64,000 nt of DNA from CAKZNE01 sp963976435 (GTDB lineage: Bacteria > Bacteroidota > Bacteroidia > Flavobacteriales > Schleiferiaceae), in the NCBI GenBank assembly GCA_963976435.1, contig CAXBKQ010000014.1, positions 1 to 64,000 on the forward strand. The letters run 5' to 3'. Below the pieces are notes generated by a model. The model searched no databases. It saw nothing but the letters and a program-made list of their open reading frames with translations, and was not told the DNA's origin. The first letter of the stretch is position 1; each line of letters begins with the position of its first letter. The translations under genes and the position numbers were made by a program. This document shows positions 32,846 through 41,767 of the stretch, one piece after another.

Positions 32846-34405
32846 CTAGTTTGAAGAGATTGGAACATTAACTTGGACAGAGGTTGCGATCTTAATTTCA
32901 AGATCATAATCTGTGAACATCTTCACACCATTACCATTATTATCAGTAGTGTTTAGTTTGGCAACTATTCTCATTTGATTTGACCGTATCAAACCAGGAA
33001 ACTGATCTGAGGAAAGTGAAATGGTTTCATCAGAAGTAACATTTTGGGTAACTCTACCTAAAGGCCCTACTGGAGCCGCATTTAGAAGATTCAAATTCAA
33101 TCCTTCAAGACTATCGCCCGTTACACTATCTAAGAAGCTCACGGCTAAATCCACATCGAATGGAAATCCATTATCTACTCTAAAAAATAATTTCAACTCT
33201 TTTAACTGATCGGTTTGAGTGGTATCGTCGAAAATACTCACATTTACAAACTCCTCTAATTTCATATTCTCAGCTCTAAACTGTAAAGGAAGATCAATAG
33301 TAAGGCTCGCATCAATTTTGGAAGTTTTATCAATAAAATTGCTAACTGTTACACCACCTTGTGCAGAAGGATTGAGTGTTCCTACTCCACCATAAGTGAT
33401 TTGATTAGGTAGCGAAGCTAAAAAGTTTACTATTTGAGAATTGTTTTTATTAATCTCAATCGCCGAACTGGCAATAACTCCAGGATTACTAGGGCTATTA
33501 ATAGTCTGAGTTTGTAAATCTAAATCCGTTACTATACCATCACCATTAACACCGAATAAATCAAGCTCCATATCCAATTCAATTCCAAGCCCATTTTCAA
33601 TGTTCATAGTAATTTTTGGGTCTGTAAGAAATAATCCATCCACAAAATTTTCAAATGCTGAAACTTCAAAATCAAAATTTCCATTTGGAATATTCACAGC
33701 TCTATGACCAAAAAATCCAGTGGCATTTCCAATAGCAAGATCTTCGAAATTGATGCTTAAATTAAATAGTTGATTTGGTGCAGCGCTATCTGCAGCCTCT
33801 ACCGCTAATCTTAAACCTAGAAAGTTGATCGCTGTTCCACCATTACTAAGGTCAAATACTAATCCTGAAATATCAATTGAGTCTACAATGCTCGTAGAGC
33901 CCGCCGGTAAGGTTAGTACATTATCGAAAACAACTCCATTAATGGTCGCATTTTTTAAGGTAAGTCTAATATCCACATCAGAATTAACCGCATTACCCGT
34001 AGTGATTTCATAGGCCAATTTTCCACTATCGAAAGTAGCAGAAGCCAGTTCCGCTCCAGCAAGTGTTCCCAAGGCTAAATCAATGTCCAATGGAATCGCT
34101 GATGCTGATGTATCATTTATAACAGGAATTACAGTAGGTGTCTGTTCAGGAATATTTACAAAGTCAATTACCGAAAGGGAAAAGATACTGTCCTGTTGGA
34201 AAATTACACGAAGTAGTCCATCTGGATCTTCTGTTAATACTGTATCTTCTTTTAAAAGATCACCTAAGGTTAAAGTAGCTTTTACCAAGGGAGCCTGAAT
34301 CGCTGTATTGATTCTCAGGTCATTGAAATTGTCAAAATCAATTTCAGTTCTTTCACAGGAGCTTAAACCAATAAGCACAGAAAAGCAAAATAAAATTTTT
34401 TTCAT
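32846..34405 (-). CDS. Large surface lipoprotein, paralogue of the 690-aa one
   Basis: A 519-aa lipoprotein when started at the Met of MKKILFCFSVLIGLSSC (34405); the longer reading to 34432 would move the lipobox inward. The body is all-beta and shares layout with the 690-aa lipoprotein across the divergent gap: an N-terminal block (INTAIQAPLVKATLTLGDLL here, VLNSRIDIQDIIEDSLL there), several long beta segments, and a final block with GxxVTQNVTSDETI here and NGTVNQSVKTSAHYAI there. The two are probably paralogues. It heads a minus-strand unit with the DUF5723 barrel. Confidence 0.75.
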   Translation of the reverse strand: MKKILFCFSVLIGLSSCERTEIDFDNFNDLRINTAIQAPLVKATLTLGDLLKEDTVLTEDPDGLLRVIFQQDSIFSLSVIDFVNIPEQTPTVIPVINDTSASAIPLDIDLALGTLAGAELASATFDSGKLAYEITTGNAVNSDVDIRLTLKNATINGVVFDNVLTLPAGSTSIVDSIDISGLVFDLSNGGTAINFLGLRLAVEAADSAAPNQLFNLSINFEDLAIGNATGFFGHRAVNIPNGNFDFEVSAFENFVDGLFLTDPKITMNIENGLGIELDMELDLFGVNGDGIVTDLDLQTQTINSPSNPGVIASSAIEINKNNSQIVNFLASLPNQITYGGVGTLNPSAQGGVTVSNFIDKTSKIDASLTIDLPLQFRAENMKLEEFVNVSIFDDTTQTDQLKELKLFFRVDNGFPFDVDLAVSFLDSVTGDSLEGLNLNLLNAAPVGPLGRVTQNVTSDETISLSSDQFPGLIRSNQMRIVAKLNTTDNNGNGVKMFTDYDLEIKIATSVQVNVPISSN

Positions 34406-34432
34406 TGAGTTGATTGGTGATATAATGTACAA

Positions 34433-34717
34433 TTTGTTAGCTGCTTCGCAAGATACAATTTCAAATACTATTTATTTTTTATCGCCCCAATTAATTAGTT
34501 CACTGACAATCAATTGTCGATAATCTAACATTTTGGGCTTCTGGAGATTTGCCTTTTATAAACCTCTTTCAGATTACAAAAATGCTACATCTTTTACTTG
34601 CCATCCAAATTGCAGTGCTTATTTATTTAGTAAAAGCACTTGTTTTTTTAGTAAAGCCTCCATAAGATGTTTATTCAAAGACAATTTCTTACTAATTTGC
34701 AGCACTAGCCCAAAATA
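34433..34717. promoter_or_regulatory. Divergent promoter region of the paired lipoprotein units
   Basis: A 285-bp AT-rich gap between two oppositely directed lipoprotein genes. It must carry both promoters. No clear operator palindrome or TAnnTTTG element stood out. Confidence 0.45.
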
Positions 34718-36790
34718 ATGAAATTTAAATTTTTCCTATTATGCTTTTCACTTTGGTTTATATCCTGTAAGCCAGATCCTAAAACCGCCAATTGGGATGT
34801 TGGCGTTCTCAGTCCTGTTCTAAATTCTAGGATTGATATTCAAGATATTATTGAAGATTCCCTGTTAAGCACCAACAGCGATAATCAACTTTCACTGATT
34901 TATAGAAATCGCATTGCCCAATTAAATTTCAATAGGATTAATGAAGGCTTTAATAAATCCTTTGAAAACACGGTTAAACTGCAATCCATAGACCTAGGTA
35001 CTAGGGTGGTAAACAATTCTCTAAGTTTGGGAAGATTGGCTGGTTCTGCTGGAATTGCCGGGGCTATTATCATTATTAATAATGGCAATACATCTGCCAT
35101 CCCAGCCTTTACTGGTATTGGTCCAGAAACCTTTGATTTAGATGCTTCAGATTTCTTTGAATCCATGACTTTAACGGATGGTTGGCTTGTAATTGAAATC
35201 GATAATGGTTTACCAATTGAGCTGACCAATGTTCAATATTTGATGCAAAATCAATCTGGTGGAACTCCTATTATTTCCAGAACTGTAAATTCCATATTGC
35301 CAGGGGAATTGTATAAAGATTCGGTACAACTCAATAATAATATTACGATAGAAGGACAGATAAGTGCCATTCTACAAAATATGGATACACCAGGTAGCAA
35401 TGGAAATCCTGTTTTAATTGATACTTCGGATGCGATACATATAAAAGTTAGCATCAAAGATTTAGAGCCATCATCAGCTACTGCTATTTTTCCAGATCAA
35501 GTATTATTGGAAGATACTACCGATACCGAAATTGAAGATTTTAACGGAGAACTTACCAGCATGCATGTTGGGCGAGGAAAAATGTTTTTGGATGCGAAAA
35601 GCACTATTGAAGATGAAATAATCTTTGTTTATTCTATTCCTTCGGCAGTAGAGAATGGTATAAGTTTAATTTTTACTGAAAAGGTACCACCGGCACCGGT
35701 TGGAGGATTTTCTACCAGCTATGCAGAAAAAGATATTACCGGCTATGATGTAGATCTTACCGGACAACCAGGAAGCTCTGGTATTTTCAACACCTTTTAT
35801 ACCATTACCGATGGGCGAATAGATTCATCTGGAAATTTAATAAACCTATCACTTACAGATAGTGTTTTTCTAAACACAGGGATTATAGATTTAGTAGCTG
35901 CTCGAGGTTATGGTTATTTGGGCTTGGACACCATAATGACCACGGAAGACTCAGAAATTGACCTTTTTGAAGGCTTGGATGTAGAAGAAATAGATTTTGA
36001 TGAGGTAAAACTTTCGGTAGAGATTTATAATTATATAGGAGCTCCAATAAATGCGGTTGTAAATTCTATTCAGTCCACCCAAAACCAAAGCAATGCAAAG
36101 CTTTTAATTTGGAATCAATTAAATCAAAGTTTAACCATCCCTCCTGCTACTGAAAACACTCCTGGTTTAAAACCGAATCCTGGATATTTGAAATTAGACT
36201 TAAATAAATCCAATAGCAATATTGATGAAGTCCTGGAAACCCAACCTGATTTAATTAGCTCAAATCTGGATGCTTTTCTAAATCAATCTCTTACGGTTCC
36301 AAATTATAATCAATTTATTTATTTAGATTATGGAATTGATGCCTATATATCTGCAGAAATCCCACTATATCTATCTGCGAAAAACATGCTTCTTAGTGAT
36401 ACATCAGAATTTGTTTATAGCAATTTAGATCCTTCAAATCGATTACAATCCGGTGATTTGATCTTAAATGGCGATAATTACTTCCCTTTTGATATTGGTC
36501 TGGAAATTATTCTATTGGACTCCAATAAAACAGCTATCGATACTTTGAATACTACTGAATTTATTAAATCTGGAAATATTGATAATAATGGTACTGTAAA
36601 TCAATCTGTGAAAACAAGCGCTCACTATGCTATTGACCCGCAGGCTGTTGAAAGATTAAAAATTGCGGAGTTTATGGTATTCAGAGCCTCCTTTAGCACC
36701 AGCAACCTGCCTGGAAAAGTAAGATTCTATGCAGATTCTCATTTAGATATAATACTTTCCGCTGATTTAACACTTCGAACAGGTTCATGA
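34718..36790 (+). CDS. Large surface lipoprotein, unknown
   Basis: A 690-aa lipoprotein (MKFKFFLLCFSLWFISC, Cys 17). The body is beta-rich with acidic stretches, and the start (DVGVLSPVLNSRIDIQDIIED) and the end (DNNGTVNQSVKTSAHYAI, then STSNLPGKVRFYADSHLDIILSADL) resemble the lipoprotein on the other strand. Its stop overlaps the next ATG by four bases (ATGA, 36787-36790), so it is translationally coupled to the beta-barrel protein. I infer a two-part surface complex. No catalytic motif is seen. Confidence 0.78.
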   Translation: MKFKFFLLCFSLWFISCKPDPKTANWDVGVLSPVLNSRIDIQDIIEDSLLSTNSDNQLSLIYRNRIAQLNFNRINEGFNKSFENTVKLQSIDLGTRVVNNSLSLGRLAGSAGIAGAIIIINNGNTSAIPAFTGIGPETFDLDASDFFESMTLTDGWLVIEIDNGLPIELTNVQYLMQNQSGGTPIISRTVNSILPGELYKDSVQLNNNITIEGQISAILQNMDTPGSNGNPVLIDTSDAIHIKVSIKDLEPSSATAIFPDQVLLEDTTDTEIEDFNGELTSMHVGRGKMFLDAKSTIEDEIIFVYSIPSAVENGISLIFTEKVPPAPVGGFSTSYAEKDITGYDVDLTGQPGSSGIFNTFYTITDGRIDSSGNLINLSLTDSVFLNTGIIDLVAARGYGYLGLDTIMTTEDSEIDLFEGLDVEEIDFDEVKLSVEIYNYIGAPINAVVNSIQSTQNQSNAKLLIWNQLNQSLTIPPATENTPGLKPNPGYLKLDLNKSNSNIDEVLETQPDLISSNLDAFLNQSLTVPNYNQFIYLDYGIDAYISAEIPLYLSAKNMLLSDTSEFVYSNLDPSNRLQSGDLILNGDNYFPFDIGLEIILLDSNKTAIDTLNTTEFIKSGNIDNNGTVNQSVKTSAHYAIDPQAVERLKIAEFMVFRASFSTSNLPGKVRFYADSHLDIILSADLTLRTGS

Positions 36791-38034
36791 GATATATCGG
36801 AATCCTAATTTTTAGTTTGTTTTTCCTTTCTCTTACTGGGCAAGATGTAGATACGAATAGTGTGGAATACAAAAAGCTTTTAGCTATGAAAAGCAGCAGA
36901 CCTGTATTTGGAATTAGCTATGAAATTGGAGCGGCAAATGATAAAATCAGCTATAAATCCCTTCGCGACTTTAATAATAAAGACTTCTTAAATGACGAAT
37001 TTAAGGAAGGTATTATGGCAGAGCTTGGAGATGGATTGCGATTCGGCTATTGGCAATCAATAAATTTAAGTTGGGACAAACCCGATTATTGGGTTTTGGG
37101 AAAATATATTAGTGGTAGAAAAATTAGTATAGAGAATAAATTTATTACTTCCGCTTTGGCTAGTGAAGATGCTGTGGGCCTAGGATTATTTGGAAACCGT
37201 AGATACCTCGATGAAGTTGCCGATATTTCAAACTCTCAATATGAAAGCTGGTGGTATACTTCTTTAAAATACGAGAAAAGATTCAAAATTGATAGCTCCT
37301 ACTTTTCTGCAAACTTCAATTTGGTTATTGGTCATGATTTTGAGCAATATAAAATATACACCGGTAAAATTTACACCCCAGAAAATGCTGAATATATTGA
37401 TGCGGAATTGGATTATGAGATAAATAATTTTAAGGATGAAAATTCTATTCCATTAAGAGGTCTAGGAATTAGCACTGGATTGAGTTTTAAAAGAGATTTA
37501 AGCTCTAAGTATTGGATAGAAGCAGAAATCAATGATTTTGGATTGATGTATTGGTCTAACTTGGATCAAGTAGCTGTGGATAGTACTTTTAGATTTAAAG
37601 GATTAACATTCGACAATATTTTTGAAATAAACGACTCAATCAATAAAAGTCAAAGGGACCAATTAAGTGATGGATTCTATAAAGAAGAAAATGCTCGTAT
37701 ACTAAGCTTAATGCCTTTTCAATTGAAATTACAATTGGCTTATAAATTTGAGCAATCGCATTTAAAGCAAATATATCTTAGTAGTGATTACCTCTATCTC
37801 CCCTCTTATTCAATAAGATATGAGATAGGAAGTAAATGGAAATTTAGGGAGAAAGACCAATTAGATATTGGGCTTCGCTATGGTGGATTTAATACCTGGG
37901 TACTTCCCTTTAATTATGGTCTACAAATTCGAAAATTGAGAATTTCCTTGGGAAGCAATAATTTGTTGGCATTTGGACTAGCATCCTACACCACCGGTGC
38001 CTCAGCTTTTATAGGTCTTCACTACACCCTTTAA
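36787..38034 (+). CDS. Outer-membrane beta-barrel protein, DUF5723-like
   Basis: A 415-aa protein with signal peptide (YIGILIFSLFFLSLTGQ) and a beta-barrel pattern of alternating strands with Tyr/Trp ends (FGYWQSINLSWDKPDYWVLG, YASLK-type segments), closing in a Leu after SAFIGLHYTL, a typical barrel end. It resembles the DUF5723 protein at 31431 in plan and is coupled to its upstream lipoprotein, forming the mirror image of the minus-strand pair. It ends within four bases of the convergent PorE-like gene. Confidence 0.75.
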   Translation: MRYIGILIFSLFFLSLTGQDVDTNSVEYKKLLAMKSSRPVFGISYEIGAANDKISYKSLRDFNNKDFLNDEFKEGIMAELGDGLRFGYWQSINLSWDKPDYWVLGKYISGRKISIENKFITSALASEDAVGLGLFGNRRYLDEVADISNSQYESWWYTSLKYEKRFKIDSSYFSANFNLVIGHDFEQYKIYTGKIYTPENAEYIDAELDYEINNFKDENSIPLRGLGISTGLSFKRDLSSKYWIEAEINDFGLMYWSNLDQVAVDSTFRFKGLTFDNIFEINDSINKSQRDQLSDGFYKEENARILSLMPFQLKLQLAYKFEQSHLKQIYLSSDYLYLPSYSIRYEIGSKWKFREKDQLDIGLRYGGFNTWVLPFNYGLQIRKLRISLGSNNLLAFGLASYTTGASAFIGLHYTL

Positions 38035-39932
38035 TAAGAGGTGATTCTTATTTCTGTTCTTCTATTCTTTTTTCTTCCTAGTTCGCTATCATTATCAGCT
38101 ATAGGCTTCGAAGAACCATAACCTATGGTGCTTAATCTCTCGGCATCAATTCCTTTTGATACTAAATAGTGATAAACTGATAAGGCCCTATTTTTACTTA
38201 ATTTAAGATTTGCAGATTTAGAACCTTCGTTATCTGTATGGCCCTCAATACTGATTTTTACGGTAGGATTTTCATTTAAAAAATCAAGCACCTTGTTCAA
38301 TTCAGAATTGGATCTTGAGTCTAAGTCAAAAGATGCTGTAGCAAAAAACACATTTTCCAATTTCACCTTTTGATCCACTGCAATAGGTATTAATTTTACA
38401 TTTAGGACATAAGCTTTTCTTACATTTTCTTCACTAAGGCTAAAGTTTTTGGAATACACTAAAAAGCCCTTCTTTTGGATATTTAGACCATAATCAGCAT
38501 TTCCTGGCAAAACAGAAAAATAGTTGCCCGCTCTATTGCTTTGTTCCAGAAGGATTGTTTCGGAACTCTGCAATTCACTAAACTCAATTTGAGCGCTTAT
38601 AGGCTGGCCTGTTAGTTTATTTGTGATTTTCCCTTTGATATAGGCAATTTCAATAGCTCTAGACTCAAGGGGTAGTGTGAAGCTATACAAATCTTGCATT
38701 CCAATATTTCCTTTAAGCCTTTCTGAAGAAAAATAGCCGGTTTTACCATCAGGTGATACGATAAGGCTAAAATCATCTTCATTACTATTAATAGGATAGC
38801 CTAAATTTTCAGGTTTTCCCCAGCTGCCATCCTCTTTTTTTCTAGAAACAAAAAAATCTAAATTCCCTAAACCAGGGTGACCATCAGAGGAAAAGTAAAG
38901 AGTTTTATTATCGAAATGTATAAAAGGAGAGGTTTCACTTCCAGGGGTGTTAATAGGGCCTTCCAGTTTTTGAGCTTTTCCCCATTTTCCATCCTTTTGC
39001 AGTTGAGCATAATAAATATCCTTATTCTTAGATCTTCCATGGCTTGCTCTTACAAAATAAAGAGTCTTACCATCAGAAGAAATGGAAGGTTGGGTATCCC
39101 ATACTCTGGAATTAATATTGGGTCCGAGATTTATGGCTTTGCTCCATTGTCCATTGCCTTTATAAAATGAGGCATAAATATCACAGGAGCCAAAACCTTC
39201 CTGCCTTTCACATGCGGCAAAGTAGATGATATTACCATCTGAGGTAATAGATTGTGCTCCTTCATTTAACTGGGTATTTAAAAAACCCGCTGCTGGCCTA
39301 GATTGCGTCCATTCACCAGTATTAGTATCTCGGAGAGAGATGAAAAAATCCTCATCAGATTTGTTTTCATTTGGAGCTCTATAGGTAAAAACTAGTGCAT
39401 TTCCATCAGCCGATATGGAGGGGAAATATTCCATGTTTTCGCTATTTACCAATTCTCCAAGATTAAGGGGATTAAAGGGTTTAGGTTTAGATATGGCTTC
39501 AATGGAAAATTCACAATTGGCAATGTAGGTCCTTACTTTTTCTTTATATCTAGAAGCCGCTTTATTGCTTTTTAAATACTCTCTAAATGCTAAAATAGCC
39601 TTGTCATATTCACCAATTTCAAACAAGGTCTCACCGTAGAATAAATAAAAATAGTAAGGTACTTCCTGGCTTTTTAAAAGACTTTCATAGTAAAATATAG
39701 CCTTGTTGAAATTCTCTTCGGTTCTGTGAATATCGGCAGCAAATAAATAAGCTTCTACATATTCAGGACTCTTTTCAATGGCCCTATCGAGATACTCTAA
39801 GGCTTTTTGACTTAATCCTTCCTTATCGGCCTCTTTTGCCTTTTCAAAAAGTTTTATTGATTTTTTTGATTGGGCTTGAATGGGCTTTATCTGGATTAGA
39901 CAAAAACATAAAACAAAAAATAGAATCCTCAT
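38031..39932 (-). CDS. PorE-like OmpA family protein with TPR and PD40 repeats
   Basis: A 633-aa exported protein. After the signal peptide (PIQAQ) come TPR repeats (AKEADKEGLSQKALEYLDRAIEKSPEYVEAYLFAADIHR and one or two more, residues 25-140). WD40-like PD40 repeats follow (YFPSISADGNALVF, TQPSISSDGKTLYF, TSPFIHFDNKTLYF, SPDGKTGYFSS), then a carboxypeptidase-regulatory-like domain (KGKITNKLTGQPISAQIEF), and finally an OmpA C-terminal domain (ISIEGHTDNEGSKSANLKLSKNRALSVYHYL, RRTEIRI) that binds peptidoglycan. This order matches PorE of the type IX secretion system, though Bacteroidota have several such paralogues, so the exact role is not certain. It diverges from the LexA-like regulator. Confidence 0.88.
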   Translation of the reverse strand: MRILFFVLCFCLIQIKPIQAQSKKSIKLFEKAKEADKEGLSQKALEYLDRAIEKSPEYVEAYLFAADIHRTEENFNKAIFYYESLLKSQEVPYYFYLFYGETLFEIGEYDKAILAFREYLKSNKAASRYKEKVRTYIANCEFSIEAISKPKPFNPLNLGELVNSENMEYFPSISADGNALVFTYRAPNENKSDEDFFISLRDTNTGEWTQSRPAAGFLNTQLNEGAQSITSDGNIIYFAACERQEGFGSCDIYASFYKGNGQWSKAINLGPNINSRVWDTQPSISSDGKTLYFVRASHGRSKNKDIYYAQLQKDGKWGKAQKLEGPINTPGSETSPFIHFDNKTLYFSSDGHPGLGNLDFFVSRKKEDGSWGKPENLGYPINSNEDDFSLIVSPDGKTGYFSSERLKGNIGMQDLYSFTLPLESRAIEIAYIKGKITNKLTGQPISAQIEFSELQSSETILLEQSNRAGNYFSVLPGNADYGLNIQKKGFLVYSKNFSLSEENVRKAYVLNVKLIPIAVDQKVKLENVFFATASFDLDSRSNSELNKVLDFLNENPTVKISIEGHTDNEGSKSANLKLSKNRALSVYHYLVSKGIDAERLSTIGYGSSKPIADNDSELGRKKNRRTEIRITSY

Positions 39933-40008
39933 AAATTACAATAAGTAGGAGTCAAAGAAACAAAAACTATACTCAAATATTTTGTTAAAAAATTTAAATA
40001 AAATTCCT

Positions 40009-40035
40009 TTTATATTAGAATTCTATTTATATTAG
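40009..40035. promoter_or_regulatory. Direct repeat TTTATATTAG before the LexA-like regulator
   Basis: TTTATATTAG occurs at 40009-40018 and 40026-40035, 17 bases apart, with AGAATTCT in between, in the divergent gap upstream of the HTH regulator. The spacing and place suit an autoregulatory operator or paired binding sites, but this is untested. Confidence 0.4.
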
Positions 40036-40051
40036 CTTCATAAACATTGAT

Positions 40052-40861
40052 ATGAATTTTTTAGGAAGTAATATCCGCTTATTAAGAAAGCAAAAGGAAA
40101 TGACCCAGGCCGATTTGGCTTCAAAGATAAATGTTAATCGCAGTTTAATAGGAGCCTACGAGGAAGGTAGAAGTGAACCTCGCTTGAATACCATTCAGTT
40201 ACTTTGCTCCTATTTTAAGGTAGGAATACAAGATATAATTACCAAGGATTTAAGCAATTTGGATGAAGAGCAAAAAGATGTTGAAGGCTCCAAACTCAGA
40301 GTTCTACCCATAGCTGTTGATCAAGATGGTAGGGAGCAAATAATTATGATTCCACAAAAGGCTTCTGCTGGTTATACTCAAGGTTATAGTGATTTAGGAT
40401 TTATAGAGAATTTAAAAACTGCACAGCTTCCTTTTCAGGAATTGGCCACTGAAAGAACACATAGAATATTTCAAATTCAAGGTGATAGTATGCTACCTAC
40501 ACCTTCTGGCTCCTATATTATTACTGAATATGTTGAAAATTGGAGAGACATTCAAAATAATGAATGTTATGTACTTCTTACAGAAAGTGATGGTGTGGTG
40601 TATAAGAGGGTATTAAATGAAATTGAAAATTCGAGGAAATTGGTATTGCAAAGTGATAATACAGAATATGCCCCCTACTCTATTTCTATAAATGATGTTT
40701 TAGAAGTATGGAAGGCTAAAGGTGTTTTAAGCTTTGAAGTTCCAGACAGGGAAACCTACCATGAACAAGTGAACAATAAGGTAATGGAGGTAGTAAATGA
40801 ACTAAAAATGGAAGTAAAACGTCTCCACGAAAGATTAGATAATTCCAAAAATTATTCCTGA
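40052..40861 (+). CDS. XRE regulator with LexA-like (S24) domain
   Basis: A 269-aa regulator: an N-terminal Cro/C1 helix-turn-helix (NIRLLRKQKEMTQADLASKINVNRSLIGAYEEGRSEP, residues 6-42), then an S24/LexA-like domain (QIQGDSMLPTPSGSYIITEYVENW with the SM serine, and GVVYKRVLNEI with the lysine region), and a C-terminal coiled coil (EVVNELKMEVKRLHERLD). The family includes phage repressors, but similar chromosomal proteins are standard in Flavobacteria. Self-cleavage needs an Ala-Gly site; ASAGY upstream of the domain is a candidate. It overlaps the convergent gene by ten bases. Confidence 0.9.
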   Translation: MNFLGSNIRLLRKQKEMTQADLASKINVNRSLIGAYEEGRSEPRLNTIQLLCSYFKVGIQDIITKDLSNLDEEQKDVEGSKLRVLPIAVDQDGREQIIMIPQKASAGYTQGYSDLGFIENLKTAQLPFQELATERTHRIFQIQGDSMLPTPSGSYIITEYVENWRDIQNNECYVLLTESDGVVYKRVLNEIENSRKLVLQSDNTEYAPYSISINDVLEVWKAKGVLSFEVPDRETYHEQVNNKVMEVVNELKMEVKRLHERLDNSKNYS

Positions 40862-41367
40862 TATACCTTTTTTATTGGAAATTTCAATTTCCTTGTAGCC
40901 ACAGGAAATAATTCTAAAATTTCATTCATTCCAGTTTGGGACATAGAGATAAATCTCCAGGTTTTTCCTTCATCCCCTGAAATAGCTAATAAGCTCGATT
41001 CGGAATATAATTTACCTAATGGTCCATCAAAGGTCAATCTAATAGGAATCACACTTAGAATATTTTCACCATCCTTAACAGTATCACTAGGGGCAGACAA
41101 TTCAGCCATATCAATAGAAAACCCTCTTCTTTCCAATTCCAGAGATGAATTTTTAGATTGTTGTAAATATCTCTTCTCTCCACCGGCCAATTTTATAATG
41201 GCAGGATAAGTAAGCTCCAAAACCTTTTTCCATTCACTTTTCTCAAGGGCTTTGGAATAGCTTTTCGCCTGCTTCATCATTTTCTTTTCCACCTGAGCAT
41301 AATTCCTAAAACCAAATAGGCAAAAGATAATTACAAGGCTTATAGACTTACTATTTATCATTTCCAT
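40852..41367 (-). CDS. Exported protein of unknown function
   Basis: A 171-aa protein with a signal peptide (SLVIIFCLFGFRNYAQ). The mature protein begins with a basic, probably helical segment (KKMMKQAKSYSKALEKSEWKKVLELTYPAII) and ends in strands, with GKTWRFISMSQ, giving a layout like small cystatin/SnoaL-type folds. No family is certain. Its start lies ten bases inside the OsmC gene, so the two are coupled, and its end overlaps the convergent regulator. Confidence 0.7.
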   Translation of the reverse strand: MEMINSKSISLVIIFCLFGFRNYAQVEKKMMKQAKSYSKALEKSEWKKVLELTYPAIIKLAGGEKRYLQQSKNSSLELERRGFSIDMAELSAPSDTVKDGENILSVIPIRLTFDGPLGKLYSESSLLAISGDEGKTWRFISMSQTGMNEILELFPVATRKLKFPIKKVYQE

Positions 41368-41765
41368 CGAAAACTTAAGGTCTGTATTAAATCCTTGCTG
41401 AGCGATTTAGCAACAGGACAGGTAGCAGCAGTTTTTTCCAACACCAATCTTTGATGATCGTCACAATTTTGTTTAAGGCTAAAAACAATTTTAACTTCCG
41501 ACACTCTTCTTGGCGAAGATTCCATAATCTTTTCTACATCGGCAGAAGCCTCTTCCAAATCAAATCCCAAGGATTGAGCCTTAATTCCCATAAGGGTAAG
41601 TGCACAGCTGGCCAATGAGGCCGCCAATAAATCGGTAGGAGAAAATGCCTCTCCTTTCCCATTATTATCGATAGGCGCGTCCGTAATTATCTCATTAGAT
41701 GAATTAAGGTGAATTGCTTGAGTTCGAAGTTTTCCCTGGTAAAATACTTTGGAGCTAATACTCAT
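41358..41765 (-). CDS. OsmC family peroxiredoxin-like protein
   Basis: A 135-aa OsmC/Ohr family protein. The two peroxidatic cysteines are in SLASCALTLMGIKA and KTAATCPVAKSLSK, and the family start GKLRTQAIHLNSSNEIITDAP and EAFSPTDLLAASLAS are present. Such proteins reduce organic hydroperoxides with thiols. It is the third gene of a minus-strand unit after the TPR and barrel genes, three bases from the barrel gene stop. Confidence 0.92.
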   Translation of the reverse strand: MSISSKVFYQGKLRTQAIHLNSSNEIITDAPIDNNGKGEAFSPTDLLAASLASCALTLMGIKAQSLGFDLEEASADVEKIMESSPRRVSEVKIVFSLKQNCDDHQRLVLEKTAATCPVAKSLSKDLIQTLSFRWK

Positions 41766-41767
41766 AT

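Noticed and set aside
40052..40861. Prophage repressor indicating a prophage
   Set aside because: The HTH-S24 protein stands alone among core genes with no integrase or phage structural genes nearby.
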